In this document: in pieces, positions 1 through 8,690 of the stretch
Layout: each line of letters begins with the position of its first letter
Position numbering within the stretch: position 1 is the stretch's first letter
Assembly: GCA_013153495.1 (NCBI GenBank)
Contig: JAADEH010000012.1
Span: forward strand, 496,001 to 560,000
Direction of reading: 5' to 3'
Length of the DNA: 64,000 nucleotides
Source of the DNA: Aquificota bacterium
GTDB taxonomy: Bacteria > Aquificota > Aquificia > Aquificales > Aquificaceae
Program-made: the position numbers and the translations under genes
Notes under the pieces: generated by a model
The model's input: the letters and a program-made list of their open reading frames with translations, nothing else
Database searches by the model: none
What the model was told of the DNA's origin: nothing

Positions 1-1
1 G

Positions 2-265
2 AAGCTCAAAGGCAGGCTCGAATCCGTGGAAATCCGCTTCAACACGCTGAAGGAAGAGCTAAGGAGGCTGGAAGAGGAGATAATACCCCAAGCTCGGGAA
101 GAGCTAAAACTCGCTCTCAGGAGCTACAGGCTCAGAGCCATAACCCTGCTCGAACTTTCGGACGTCAGGAGAAGGTATTACCAGCTCTTGGAAGAGAAAA
201 ACGACCTCTTGCTTAAACTTCACGAGGTCTATTCGGAGCTAATAGAGATAGGAGGTTGGAAATGA
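2..265 (+). CDS. C-terminal part of a TolC-family outer-membrane efflux protein (partial)
   Basis: The frame is open to the left edge of the window, so this is the 3' end of a longer gene; an internal GTG at 26 is not needed as a start. The 87 or so visible residues are charged and strongly helical, with heptad-like LEEEI, ELKLAL and LLEEKNDLLLKLHEVY, as in the last periplasmic helices of TolC/CzcC-type outer-membrane factors. The stop overlaps the ATG of the CzcB-like adaptor gene (ATGA at 262-265), and a CzcA-like pump gene follows. That order (outer-membrane factor, adaptor, pump) supports the call more than the sequence itself does. Role by inference: exit duct of a tripartite metal or drug efflux pump. 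Confidence 0.6.
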   Translation, partial: KLKGRLESVEIRFNTLKEELRRLEEEIIPQAREELKLALRSYRLRAITLLELSDVRRRYYQLLEEKNDLLLKLHEVYSELIEIGGWK

Positions 266-1359
266 GGAAGGCAATACTCCTTTTTATTGCAACCGCATCT
301 CTGATTTTTGCAGGAGAGAAGCACGAACACGAACACGAAGGTCTCCACTTAGAGGAAATCCCCATGACCCAATCCCAGATGGAAGAGCTGGGGATAAAGC
401 TCTACACGGTTAAGAAGGAACCCACGGGAAGAGCCATAAAGATACCTGCGGAGGTGCACGAAAACCCCCAGCTGAGCTACACGGTGGTAAGCCCCGTGGA
501 AGGAATTGTCAGGAAGCTATACGTAAAGGAGGGAGACTTCGTCAGGAAAGGAAGCGTCCTTGCGGAAATTTACTCCCCCGAACTTGCAGACCTGATAGGA
601 CAGAGGGAGATAGCAAAGGTTCGTATGGAAAGCGCAAGAAAGGTTTTCGAAAGGGACTCCCGGCTCTACAAGGAGGGAGTTATCCAATACAGCAGATATT
701 TCACTTCCCTGACGGAATACGAAAGAGCTAAGGGAGAGTATGAAGCTCTCACGAAGAGGATAAAGAGCTACGGGAAGGTAAAGGGATACCACCTCGTCCT
801 TACCTCTCCCGGCAGGGGATACATCGTAGAGCAGAACGTAGTTCTCGGGGACAGCGTGGGAACTGACAGGGAACTGTTCAAGATACACTCCCACGAGGTT
901 CTCTGGATTTACGGCTGGGCAGACGAGAAGTCCGCAAGGGAGCTTAAAGAGGGAATGAAAGCCTCTGTAATCACCGCCGAAGGCGGTCTTTCCTGCTCAA
1001 TAGACTACATAGGTCATGAGGTTGACAGAAAGACGAGGCGTGTAAAGGTCAGGTGCATAGCCAAGAACAGAGACCATCTCCTAAAGCCCGGTATGTTCGT
1101 GAGTCTCTTGGTGAGGACTAAGGGCAAGCCTGCCCTGCTCGTTCCCAAAACTGCGGTTCAGGACATAGAAGGTAAGAAGGTGGTGTTTGTCAGAACCGAA
1201 GATGGCTTTGAGCCGAAGGAAATTCACATACTTCGTGAGCTGGACGGATACTACGTAATTCACGAGGGACTAAAAGAGGGAGACAGAGTTGCGGTGAGCG
1301 GAACGGTCTTTCTAAAGACCAAACTTATAGGTGTAGAAGAGGGTGGTCATGCTCACTGA
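262..1359 (+). CDS. CzcB-like periplasmic adaptor of an RND efflux pump
   Basis: HlyD/CzcB-family membrane-fusion protein of about 365 residues that would bridge the inner-membrane pump (next gene) and the outer-membrane factor (previous gene). I place the start at ATG 262, which has GGAGG at 251-255 and gives a clean signal peptide (MRKAILLFIATASLIFAG). A TTG six bases upstream is less likely. The mature N-terminus is His-rich (HEHEHEG) and the C-terminus ends in HAH, which suggests divalent-metal binding. Barrel-sandwich segments flank a helical hairpin; the first half is recognisable from VSPVEGIVRKLYVKEGDFV. Metal export (Co/Zn/Cd, or Cu/Ag) is inferred from family and His content; the real substrate cannot be read from sequence. 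Confidence 0.85.
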   Translation: MRKAILLFIATASLIFAGEKHEHEHEGLHLEEIPMTQSQMEELGIKLYTVKKEPTGRAIKIPAEVHENPQLSYTVVSPVEGIVRKLYVKEGDFVRKGSVLAEIYSPELADLIGQREIAKVRMESARKVFERDSRLYKEGVIQYSRYFTSLTEYERAKGEYEALTKRIKSYGKVKGYHLVLTSPGRGYIVEQNVVLGDSVGTDRELFKIHSHEVLWIYGWADEKSARELKEGMKASVITAEGGLSCSIDYIGHEVDRKTRRVKVRCIAKNRDHLLKPGMFVSLLVRTKGKPALLVPKTAVQDIEGKKVVFVRTEDGFEPKEIHILRELDGYYVIHEGLKEGDRVAVSGTVFLKTKLIGVEEGGHAH

Positions 1360-1484
1360 GAGGCTTTCTCTTTTTTGTCAAGGTAGTAGGCTACTCCACC
1401 GAGAAGTGCAAACACAACTACCAAAGCTATGCTTCCATAAAGAGCCAACCAAAACAAGAAATCCAGATTTTCCCTACTCTCCAT
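1353..1484 (-). CDS. tiny single-span membrane protein, 43 residues
   Basis: I read this from the reverse complement: ATG at 1484 to TGA at 1353-1355, starting MESRENLDFLFWLALYGS. One hydrophobic span (about residues 10-36) is followed by the positive tail DKKEKASQ, so the C-terminus probably faces the cytoplasm. Its ATG overlaps the last codons of the 63-residue gene upstream on the same strand, as expected for translational coupling. It overlaps the last 7 bases of the adaptor gene on the other strand. No family recognised. Support is the membrane-protein character and the coupling; there is no homology evidence. Confidence 0.45.
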   Translation of the reverse strand: MESRENLDFLFWLALYGSIALVVVFALLGGVAYYLDKKEKASQ

Positions 1485-1665
1485 ATATGTATAGTATAGC
1501 CCCCAATCCCACTATAACTACTCCCATTACGAACAGGCCCTCAAGAACGTCTCTTGACACTCTCTCCGATATACCCAAGATAATTGAGCCTATCATAAGC
1601 CCCACTCCCCAGTTTCTTAGAGTTTCGCCTGCAAACCTGCTTAACTTCTTTAGTTTCTCCACCAC
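1474..1665 (-). CDS. small two-span membrane protein, 63 residues, antisense in the RND operon
   Basis: This small ORF lies in the 330-base gap between the adaptor and pump genes, on the opposite strand. The first third is amphipathic and basic (VEKLKKLSRFAGETLRNW). Two hydrophobic stretches follow (about residues 20-32 and 42-62) around a charged ISERVSRD loop. The start is GTG at 1665 or 1662 with no convincing ribosome-binding site, which lowers confidence. It would be cotranscribed with the 43-residue gene that overlaps its end. No function assigned. The gap needs a reason, since the pump gene has its own ribosome-binding site, and two membrane-type frames in a row are unlikely by chance. 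Confidence 0.5.
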   Translation of the reverse strand: MVEKLKKLSRFAGETLRNWGVGLMIGSIILGISERVSRDVLEGLFVMGVVIVGLGAILYIYGE

Positions 1666-1689
1666 ATCTATTTTAGCCGGAGGTAAAAG

Positions 1690-4600
1690 ATGTTCAGATT
1701 GATACTGAAGTTCAGGCTTCTGGTTTTGATAATTCTCGTGGGAGTCGTAGTCTATGGAGTCTATAGCTACAAAAAGCTCCCCATAGATGCCTTTCCCGAC
1801 CCAACTCCCGTTCAGGTGAATATCTACACGGAAGCTCCCGGACTATCTGCGGAGGAGGTGGAGACACTCATAACCATACCCATAGAGTCGGTCATGAACG
1901 GACTCAAGGATGTAAAGCTCGTTCGTAGCGTTTCCCTGCCGGGGCTTTCTTACGTGTCTGTCTTTTTCAAGGACGGAACGGACATCTACTTTGCCCGAAG
2001 GCTCGTTATGGAGAAGCTCCCCGATGCGAGGGAGAGGATACCCGAAGGCTTTAACCCTGTAATGGGACCCAACTCAACGGGATTAGGAAATGCTCTAATC
2101 TACGTTATAAGGGATACAAGCGGGAAATACACCAACGAAGAGATAAAGTCCGTATATCAGCAGTGGGTGGCAAGACCCCTGATAATGAGCGTGGGAGGGG
2201 TAGAGGAGATAGTCCAGTTCGGTCCTGAGAAGGCTTACCTGATAGTTCCCGACCCGGAGAAGTTTCTCGCCTACGGGATAACCCTTGAGGATGTGATAGA
2301 GGCTCTTGAGAGAAACAACATGCTCGTGGGAGGAGGGTTTTACCAGTCTTCGGAAGGAGACCTCGTGGTTCGTGGTCTTGGGAGGGTGCATTCAAAGGAA
2401 GACATACTCCGAATTCCCGTCAAGGTTGATGAGGAGAGGGGTGTGAGCGTGTATGTGGGGGACATTGCCCACGTGGTCGAGGGGGAGGTTCCCAACCGGA
2501 GGGGAGCCTTTACCATGAACGGGGAGGAGGTAATAGGGAACATCGTCGTTAAGCGTATATACGAGAACACCAAGGAGGTGGTGGATAAGGTAAAGAGGAA
2601 ACTGGAAGAGATACAGAAGATACTACCCGAAGGGTTGGTTATAGAACACCTCTACGACCAAGCCTACCTTACCGAGAAAGCAGTCTCCACCATTCAAAAG
2701 GCTTTGCTCAGCGGTATAGTGCTCGTTTCCATAGTTACCGCCTTTCTGATGGGTAACTTAAGAGCCTCCCTTATAGTCATATCCGCCCTTCCACTGACCC
2801 TTCTTATCGCTTTCATAGTTATGAAAACCACGGATATGAGCGGAAACCTCATGACCCTCGGAGGACTTGCCATAGGGATAGGCATGTTCGTGGATTCCTC
2901 GGTGGTGGTGGTGGAAAACATATACAGGCACCTCTCGGAGAAGAGGGACGGACTGAAGTTTTCGGTGGTGCTTGACTCTGTGCTTGAGGTCTGGAAACCC
3001 GTCTTCTTTGCGGTTCTCATAATAGTCATAGTCTTCTCCCCCATATTCGTCTTTGAAAGCATAGAGGGTAAATACTTCAAGCCCCTTGCACTGACGCTGA
3101 TTATCGCCCTTCTCGCCTCTCTCCTGATAGCTTTCACCTTCATACCCGTTCTGACCTACTACTTCCTGAAGGGTGGTAAGGAACAATACAGCAGACTGAT
3201 GCTTCTAATACACAGGATTTACGATAGGGTTCTTGAGGTATCCTTCAAGACCCGCTTTCTCCTTCTGGGTGGTGTGGTTGTCTCCTTTATCCTGAGCCTA
3301 TTTCTGCTTTCACGCATAGGAACCGAGTTTGCCCCCGAGCTTGAGGAGGGAGCGGTTCTGGTAGAGGCTTACATGGATCCCAATGTCTCCCTTGAGGAGG
3401 GTATAAGGATTGCTACCGCAATAGAGAAAGCTGCATTAAAGTATCCGGAAGTAACAAAGGTATATTCCACAACAGGTAGAGCGGAGAAGGGAGAGGCTGT
3501 AGATGTAAATTACGTAGAGACCTGGATACTTCTTAAACCCCAAAGCGAGTGGAAAAGTTTTAAGTCCAGAGAGGAATTCAACGACCTACTCAGGAAAGAC
3601 TTGGCTTGGCTCCCTGCATCGCTTAGCTTCACACAGCCAATAAAGATGAGAATAGATGAACTCCTTTCAGGAGTCAAAGCCGACATAGCTATAAAGGTCT
3701 TCGGAACAGACCCGGAAAAGCTCAACGAGATTGCGGACAAAGTCAAGGAGATAGCGGAGAATACCCCCGGTGCGGTCGATGTTGAGAAGGAAATTCAAGC
3801 AGGAAGGCTTCAGCTGAGGGTAAAACCTAAATGGGAGGTGCTCGAGAGATACGGCATAAGCGTTGAAGAGGTTTTGAACGTTATCAAATACACCCTCGGG
3901 GGTGCGGAGGTCGGAGTTCTTCAGCAGGATACTCTGCTCTTTCCCATAATATTCAGCCTGCCCGAGAGCTTCAGGGGAGACCTCTCAAGACTGAAGGAGA
4001 TACCCCTCTTTGAGAGGGACGGAAAGATACTGAAGTTCGGGGACATAGCCCAGTTAGAGGTGGGACCCGGACTCTTTGTCATAAGGAGGGAGAACAACAT
4101 AAGATTTGCCTTGGTGATGCTCAACGTCCAAGGCAGGGACATGGGAAGCCTCGTAAATGAACTCAGGCAGAAGATAGAGCAGGAGATAAAGCTACCCACC
4201 GGCTACTTCATCACCTACGGGGGTCAGTTTGAAAACCAGGAAAGAGCCATGAAGAGACTCTCGGTAGCGGTGCCCGTTTCCATATTCCTGATATTCGTTC
4301 TCCTGTATCTGAACTATAACTCCGTAAGGGACGCTCTCGTGGTTATGCTCAACGTTCCCTTTGCGGTAATAGGTGGGATAATTGCCCTTTACATTTCGGG
4401 ATTTAACCTCTCGGTTCCTTCCGCAATAGGGTTTATAGCGGTCTTTGGGATAGCGACCCTCAACGGTGTGGTGCTGGTCTCCTACATCAGGTCCCTGCTT
4501 CAGGAAGGCTTGGAGGTCAGGGAGGCGGTCAAGCGTGCCGCAATCCTGAGAATTAGACCCATACTCATAACAGCCATAACCACCTTCATGGGACTCATTC

Positions 4601-4749
4601 CCCTGCTCGTGATAAGCGACATAGGCTCGGAAGTCCAGAAACCCTTAGCCACGGTGGTGATAGGCGGGATATTCACCTCAACCCTTCTTACCCTGATAAT
4701 CCTGCCTGCGGTTTATGAGTGGGTGTATAGGAGGTGGGGAAATGGGTAA
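1690..4749 (+). CDS. CzcA-like heavy-metal RND efflux pump
   Basis: Inner-membrane RND transporter of 1019 residues, the usual length for heavy-metal efflux (HME) pumps, driven by the proton gradient. ATG 1690 follows GGAGGT at 1679-1684. The N-terminal helix (about residues 4-24) precedes the first large periplasmic loop; a helix bundle lies around residues 335-490, and the second loop and bundle fill the C-terminal half. The conserved helix-4 region reads GGLAIGIGMFVDSSVVVVENIYR; the DSSVVVVEN motif is typical of HME-type pumps. Together with the adaptor and the TolC-like gene this makes a complete tripartite pump. Metal specificity (Zn/Co/Cd versus Cu/Ag) cannot be decided here. Confidence 0.9.
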   Translation: MFRLILKFRLLVLIILVGVVVYGVYSYKKLPIDAFPDPTPVQVNIYTEAPGLSAEEVETLITIPIESVMNGLKDVKLVRSVSLPGLSYVSVFFKDGTDIYFARRLVMEKLPDARERIPEGFNPVMGPNSTGLGNALIYVIRDTSGKYTNEEIKSVYQQWVARPLIMSVGGVEEIVQFGPEKAYLIVPDPEKFLAYGITLEDVIEALERNNMLVGGGFYQSSEGDLVVRGLGRVHSKEDILRIPVKVDEERGVSVYVGDIAHVVEGEVPNRRGAFTMNGEEVIGNIVVKRIYENTKEVVDKVKRKLEEIQKILPEGLVIEHLYDQAYLTEKAVSTIQKALLSGIVLVSIVTAFLMGNLRASLIVISALPLTLLIAFIVMKTTDMSGNLMTLGGLAIGIGMFVDSSVVVVENIYRHLSEKRDGLKFSVVLDSVLEVWKPVFFAVLIIVIVFSPIFVFESIEGKYFKPLALTLIIALLASLLIAFTFIPVLTYYFLKGGKEQYSRLMLLIHRIYDRVLEVSFKTRFLLLGGVVVSFILSLFLLSRIGTEFAPELEEGAVLVEAYMDPNVSLEEGIRIATAIEKAALKYPEVTKVYSTTGRAEKGEAVDVNYVETWILLKPQSEWKSFKSREEFNDLLRKDLAWLPASLSFTQPIKMRIDELLSGVKADIAIKVFGTDPEKLNEIADKVKEIAENTPGAVDVEKEIQAGRLQLRVKPKWEVLERYGISVEEVLNVIKYTLGGAEVGVLQQDTLLFPIIFSLPESFRGDLSRLKEIPLFERDGKILKFGDIAQLEVGPGLFVIRRENNIRFALVMLNVQGRDMGSLVNELRQKIEQEIKLPTGYFITYGGQFENQERAMKRLSVAVPVSIFLIFVLLYLNYNSVRDALVVMLNVPFAVIGGIIALYISGFNLSVPSAIGFIAVFGIATLNGVVLVSYIRSLLQEGLEVREAVKRAAILRIRPILITAITTFMGLIPLLVISDIGSEVQKPLATVVIGGIFTSTLLTLIILPAVYEWVYRRWGNG

Positions 4750-4774
4750 AATTTGTTAATTCTTTTTCTTCCTC

Positions 4775-5062
4775 TCACCCACCCCTTCCGTTGTGGAGGG
4801 CTTCCCACTCTTCGGGTGGGAGGACGCTGACCATTTTCTTCTTTCTTCTATTTTCGAAGTGAACGTAGCCGTCCGTGAGGGCAAAGAGTGTAAAGTCAGA
4901 CCCCATACCCACATTCTTACCGGGGTATATCTTAGTTCCCCTCTGACGAACCAGTATATTTCCAGCCTTTACGAATTGTCCCCCGTATCTCTTAACTCCA
5001 AGTCTTTTAGAATTACTATCTCTTCCATTTCTCGTAGAACCACCGCTTGCTTTGGAAGCCAT
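4775..5062 (-). CDS. rpmA: 50S ribosomal protein L27
   Basis: Ribosomal protein bL27, 95 residues, with the family hallmarks: N-terminal [16 protein letters not shown], then [34 protein letters not shown]. The flexible N-terminus reaches the peptidyl-transferase centre. It begins without the Firmicute-type cleaved extension. It lies 3 bases downstream of rplU on the same strand, the standard rplU-rpmA pair; the usual downstream obg is absent here. Confidence 0.97.
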   Translation of the reverse strand: MASKASGGSTRNGRDSNSKRLGVKRYGGQFVKAGNILVRQRGTKIYPGKNVGMGSDFTLFALTDGYVHFENRRKKKMVSVLPPEEWEALHNGRGG

Positions 5063-5065
5063 ACC

Positions 5066-5365
5066 TCAAACCTCCTTTATATCTTTAATTAATATCTCGG
5101 TGTAAAGTTGTCTATGTCCCTTCCACCTTTTATAGTTTTTCTTTGGTTTGTATTTAAATACAGTTACTTTCTTGCCCTTACCGTGAGCGAGCACCTCTGC
5201 AACGACCTTCCCCTTGTGAAACTCTATCGTGCCATCTTCTTTCCTGACCATGAGAGGCTCAAATTCCACGGTGGAACCTTCCTCAGCTTCTATCTTTTCC
5301 ACCCTGAGTCTCATTCCGGGTTCTACTCTGTATTGCTTTCCACCCGTCTTTATAACCGCATACAT
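5066..5365 (-). CDS. rplU: 50S ribosomal protein L21
   Basis: Ribosomal protein bL21, 99 residues, starting MYAVIKTGGKQYRVEPG, the canonical N-terminus. I start it at the ATG at 5365, preceded on the minus strand by AGGAGGT; the frame stays open for another 114 codons upstream, but that stretch is antisense to purL and not protein-like. The C-terminal KPKKNYKRWKGHRQLYTEI is the conserved RNA-binding part. It is transcribed divergently from purL, with 75 bases between the two starts. Confidence 0.97.
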   Translation of the reverse strand: MYAVIKTGGKQYRVEPGMRLRVEKIEAEEGSTVEFEPLMVRKEDGTIEFHKGKVVAEVLAHGKGKKVTVFKYKPKKNYKRWKGHRQLYTEILIKDIKEV

Positions 5366-5440
5366 AGGGATTACCTCCTGGCAAGCTATCAGCGGATTGA
5401 TAAGTATAACACAAAATCGGGTGGTAAAATAAAGCTCCCG
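5366..5440. promoter_or_regulatory. divergent intergenic region rplU / purL
   Basis: These 75 bases must hold the promoters for both genes. An AGTATAAC at about 5403-5410 could be a -10 box for purL. The rplU ribosome-binding site (AGGAGGT on the minus strand) sits at about 5373-5379. No operator or riboswitch-like structure is visible. Confidence 0.4.
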
Positions 5441-7669
5441 ATGGAAAAAGTCTGGGAAGCTCACGGACTGACGGAAGAGGAATACAGAAGGATTGTCTCC
5501 TATCTCAAGAGGGAACCCAACAATGTGGAACTCGGCATCTTGGGCGCTCTCTGGTCCGAACACTGTTCCTACAAATCCTCGAGAAAGGTGCTCAAGAAGT
5601 TTCCGACGCAGGCGGAGTGGGTCGTTCAGGGACCGGGAGAGAATGCGGGCGTTGTGGAGATAGATGACAAGGTGTGGGTAGCCTTCAAGGTGGAGAGCCA
5701 CAATCACCCCTCCTTTATAGAACCCTTCAACGGTGCGGCAACGGGTGTGGGAGGGATAATAAGGGATGTCCTCTCTATGGGAGCAAGACCTATCGCACTT
5801 GCGGACTCTCTACGGTTCGGTGAGTTTACGGACCACAGGACGAAGTTCCTCGTAAAGGGTGTGGTGAAGGGAATAAGCTCCTACGGAAACTCCATAGGTG
5901 TTCCGACCGTAGCAGGTGAGACCTTCTTTGAAAGCTCCTACAAAACAAACCCTCTTGTAAATGCCTTCTGTTTGGGCATAATACCCGCAGGCAAACTGTT
6001 CAGGGCAAGGGCAACGAGGGTGGGACAGCTTCTCTTTTTGATAGGTTCCTCCACGGGGAGAGACGGAATTCACGGAGCTGTGATGGCATCGGGTGAGTTC
6101 GGAGAGGACACGGAGGCAAAGAGACCCAACGTTCAGGTGGGAGACCCCTACTTCGGAAAAAAACTTATAGAGGCTGTTCTGGAAGCGGTTGAAAAGGAGC
6201 TTGTTGTAGGTATGCAGGACCTCGGGGCTGCCGGGCTTGCAGGTTCCGCTTCGGAACTTGCGAACAAGTCCGGTATGGGAGTCGAACTCCACCTCGAAGA
6301 GGTCCCTCTCAGAGAAGAAGGTATGACCCCCTACGAAATACTCCTGTCCGAAAGCCAAGAAAGGATGCTCTTGGTGGCAGAGGAGGAAAACGTAGGAAAG
6401 CTCATAGATATAGCGCAAAAATACCACCTCAGCTACGGCATAGTGGGAAGAACCACCGACGACCGCATCTTCAGAGCCTTTTACAAAGGAGAGCCGGTGG
6501 CAGAACTTCCCGTTTCCCTCATAGTTGATGAAGCTCCCCTATACGATAGACCCACAAAGGAACCCGACTACTTAAAGGAACTGAGAAGTTTTCAGCAGGA
6601 CCTCCTACCGGAGGTGGATATAAAGGAAGCTCTAAGAACACTCCTTGCCTCACCAAACATATGCTCGAAGGAGTGGGTGTTCTCCCAATACGACTATCAA
6701 GTGGGAACTAATACCGTTGTAAAACCCGGTGGGGATGCTGCGGTTCTAAGGCTCAAGTGGTCCCTCAGACCCCAGATAAAAACCGACAGGGGGATAGCCA
6801 TATCCTCCGAGGGGAACGGCAGGTTCGTGTTCCTGGACCCATACGAGGGAGGGAAGCTCGTAGTTGCGGAAGCCTGCAGGAACGTTGCCTGCGTAGGAGC
6901 AAAACCCCTTGCCATAACCGACTGTCTCAACTTCGGAAATCCCGAAAGACCAGAAATAATGTGGCAGTTCGTAAAGGCTGTGGAAGGCATGTCCGAAGCC
7001 TGCAAAGCTCTCAACGTTCCCGTCGTAAGCGGGAATGTGTCCCTGTATAACGAAACGGTGGAGAAGGGAGAGGTCAGAAACATATTCCCCACACCCATAG
7101 TAGTGTGCGTAGGTGTTCTCGAGAATGTGGAAAGGTTCGTAGAACACAAATATGTGGAGCCTTCAGAACTTCTCCTCGTCGGAAACCTCTCAACACCTTC
7201 GAGAATAGACGGAAGCGAATACCTGAAGGTGGTTCACCTGCTCATAAAAGGAAAGGTTCCCCCCATAGACCTCCAGAAAGAGAAACTGCTCATAGATACC
7301 CTCGTAGAGCTTATATCGAAGGACATGGTTCTGTCCGCTCACGACGTATCCTCCGGGGGAATTCTGATAAACGTTCTGGAAAGTCTGTTTCCCACGGAAT
7401 TCGGAGCGGAGCTTGAGATTTACTCCGACGAAAGGGCTGACTTCTTCCTCTTTTCGGAAAACCCCACGAGGGTCGTTCTGAGCGTTGACCCCAGCAAGTC
7501 CGGAGAAGTCAGGGACTTCATAGAGGAAAAGGGTCTCGACTGGATGTATATAGGTAGAGTAGTAGAAAACAGAACCCTTCGGGTTTTTTACAACGAAGAT
7601 AAAATACTTGAAGAAGACGTGGAAGAACTTAAAAAAATTTGGCAAAACTCCTTAGAGGGGGCACTTTGA
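5441..7669 (+). CDS. purL: phosphoribosylformylglycinamidine synthase subunit PurL
   Basis: ATP-dependent amidation of FGAR to FGAM, the fourth step of purine synthesis. At 742 residues this is the small form, which works with separate PurS and PurQ (not in this window). ATG 5441 gives MEKVWEAHGLTEEEYRR, matching the family start; the frame is open further upstream but runs antisense through rplU. Landmarks: GALWSEHCSYKSSR near the N-terminus with the catalytic His, SHNHPSFIEPFNGAATGVGG, and the second half beginning around GTNTVVKPGGDAAVLR, with TDCLNFGNPE. The two halves are the duplicated AIRS-like ATP-binding domains. The stop overlaps the lspA start. Confidence 0.95.
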   Translation: MEKVWEAHGLTEEEYRRIVSYLKREPNNVELGILGALWSEHCSYKSSRKVLKKFPTQAEWVVQGPGENAGVVEIDDKVWVAFKVESHNHPSFIEPFNGAATGVGGIIRDVLSMGARPIALADSLRFGEFTDHRTKFLVKGVVKGISSYGNSIGVPTVAGETFFESSYKTNPLVNAFCLGIIPAGKLFRARATRVGQLLFLIGSSTGRDGIHGAVMASGEFGEDTEAKRPNVQVGDPYFGKKLIEAVLEAVEKELVVGMQDLGAAGLAGSASELANKSGMGVELHLEEVPLREEGMTPYEILLSESQERMLLVAEEENVGKLIDIAQKYHLSYGIVGRTTDDRIFRAFYKGEPVAELPVSLIVDEAPLYDRPTKEPDYLKELRSFQQDLLPEVDIKEALRTLLASPNICSKEWVFSQYDYQVGTNTVVKPGGDAAVLRLKWSLRPQIKTDRGIAISSEGNGRFVFLDPYEGGKLVVAEACRNVACVGAKPLAITDCLNFGNPERPEIMWQFVKAVEGMSEACKALNVPVVSGNVSLYNETVEKGEVRNIFPTPIVVCVGVLENVERFVEHKYVEPSELLLVGNLSTPSRIDGSEYLKVVHLLIKGKVPPIDLQKEKLLIDTLVELISKDMVLSAHDVSSGGILINVLESLFPTEFGAELEIYSDERADFFLFSENPTRVVLSVDPSKSGEVRDFIEEKGLDWMYIGRVVENRTLRVFYNEDKILEEDVEELKKIWQNSLEGAL

Positions 7670-8109
7670 CATACCTATACACCCTTCTGACGGTTCTTAT
7701 ACTCGACCTGCTTACGAAGGAAGTTGCAGAAAGTTTCCTCTCCGAACGGGCTGTTGACCTTCTACCTTTCCTTAAGCTCTTTCTGATACACAACAGGGGA
7801 GCCGCTTTCGGAATGTTTGCGGAAGCTCCCGACTGGATAAGACTTCCCCTGCTCCTGATTACCCCCATTCTCGCTCTGATAATAACCTTCCTGTATGCAA
7901 ACCGTTCGAAGGACACAAAAACACAAATTCTCATGGGAATGATAGCGGGGGGAGCGCTCGGCAATCTTCATGACAGGCTTTTTCTGGGAGAGGTCAGGGA
8001 CTTTATACACCTTCACGTGGGGAACTTCTACTGGCCCGCCTTCAACCTTGCGGACGCAAGCATAACCACCGCCATAGCGGTCCTTCTTATAAGAACTATA
8101 AAAAAGTAA
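7666..8109 (+). CDS. lspA: lipoprotein signal peptidase (signal peptidase II)
   Basis: Inner-membrane aspartyl protease that removes signal peptides from lipidated prolipoproteins. I choose TTG 7666 (MTYLYTLLTVLILDLLTKE), with AGAGGGGG just upstream and a TTGA overlap with the purL stop; a TTG at 7639 would add nine residues. Length is 147 residues with four hydrophobic spans. The two catalytic aspartates are Asp103 (GALGNLHDR) and Asp130 (FNLADASI), and the conserved NRGAAFG is at residues 43-49. The usual GNxIDR is GNLHDR here. Confidence 0.93.
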   Translation: MTYLYTLLTVLILDLLTKEVAESFLSERAVDLLPFLKLFLIHNRGAAFGMFAEAPDWIRLPLLLITPILALIITFLYANRSKDTKTQILMGMIAGGALGNLHDRLFLGEVRDFIHLHVGNFYWPAFNLADASITTAIAVLLIRTIKK

Positions 8110-8120
8110 AATTCAAAAAT

Positions 8121-8690
8121 ATGGGATACATATACATGACCTCCTTCGGAGGTGTAGAAAACAGACTGCTTCTGGCATCCGCACGGAACGTTAAGGAGGT
8201 CTTCGGTCTCGAGGTCAGGATTTCCTCGGTAGCTATGCCACCCCGATTGGGATACTCACCAACCAGAGGGCAGTTTCACGCCGGCAGTATTCTTAAGTAT
8301 CTGGAAAGGGTTAGCTTTCCCCAGATGGTAAAACTCTTGGCTCTCGTGAGCTTCGACCTTTACGAGGAGGGTCTTAACTTCGTATTCGGGGAGGCTCAGC
8401 TGGGTGGTAGGGTTGCGGTGGTTAGCTTCTACCGCCTCAAACACCCCAACGAGAGGATAACTTTCGAGAGAACCTTCAAAGAGGTGAACCACGAACTCGG
8501 GCACACCTTCGGTCTTACCCACTGCTCAAATAGCAAGTGCGTTATGAGCTTCTCCAACTCCCTCAAAGATGTGGACGCAAAAAGCAGGTTCTTCTGCGAC
8601 GAATGTATCCTTAAACTAAGGATAGCTCTATCTCCTTACCGGGGAGAGTCCCAAATACAGAACGACGAACCAGATACAGGAGAGTATTAA
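8121..8690 (+). CDS. archaemetzincin-family zinc protease
   Basis: Archaemetzincin (AmzA) of 189 residues. The extended metzincin motif is complete: His124-Glu-Leu-Gly-His128, Gly131, His134, directly followed by Cys135, then Cys140-Val-Met and the pair Cys159/Cys162. That is the archaemetzincin pattern of a catalytic zinc plus a structural four-Cys zinc site. No signal peptide, so it is cytoplasmic. The N-terminus (MGYIYMTSFGGVENRLLLASAR) fits the family. The gene lies 11 bases after lspA and lacks a clear ribosome-binding site, so translation may be coupled. Its last 63 bases overlap the 3' end of the opposing MFS gene. The physiological substrate is unknown for the whole family. Confidence 0.85.
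   Translation: MGYIYMTSFGGVENRLLLASARNVKEVFGLEVRISSVAMPPRLGYSPTRGQFHAGSILKYLERVSFPQMVKLLALVSFDLYEEGLNFVFGEAQLGGRVAVVSFYRLKHPNERITFERTFKEVNHELGHTFGLTHCSNSKCVMSFSNSLKDVDAKSRFFCDECILKLRIALSPYRGESQIQNDEPDTGEY

Noticed and set aside
2758-3186. Long minus-strand frames inside the CzcA-like gene
   Set aside because: They mirror the codon bias of the pump gene on the opposite strand; no ribosome-binding site or family features.
5366-5707. N-terminal extension of the L21 frame of 114 codons
   Set aside because: It is antisense to purL, low in protein character, and the canonical MYAVIKTGGKQY start has a strong ribosome-binding site.
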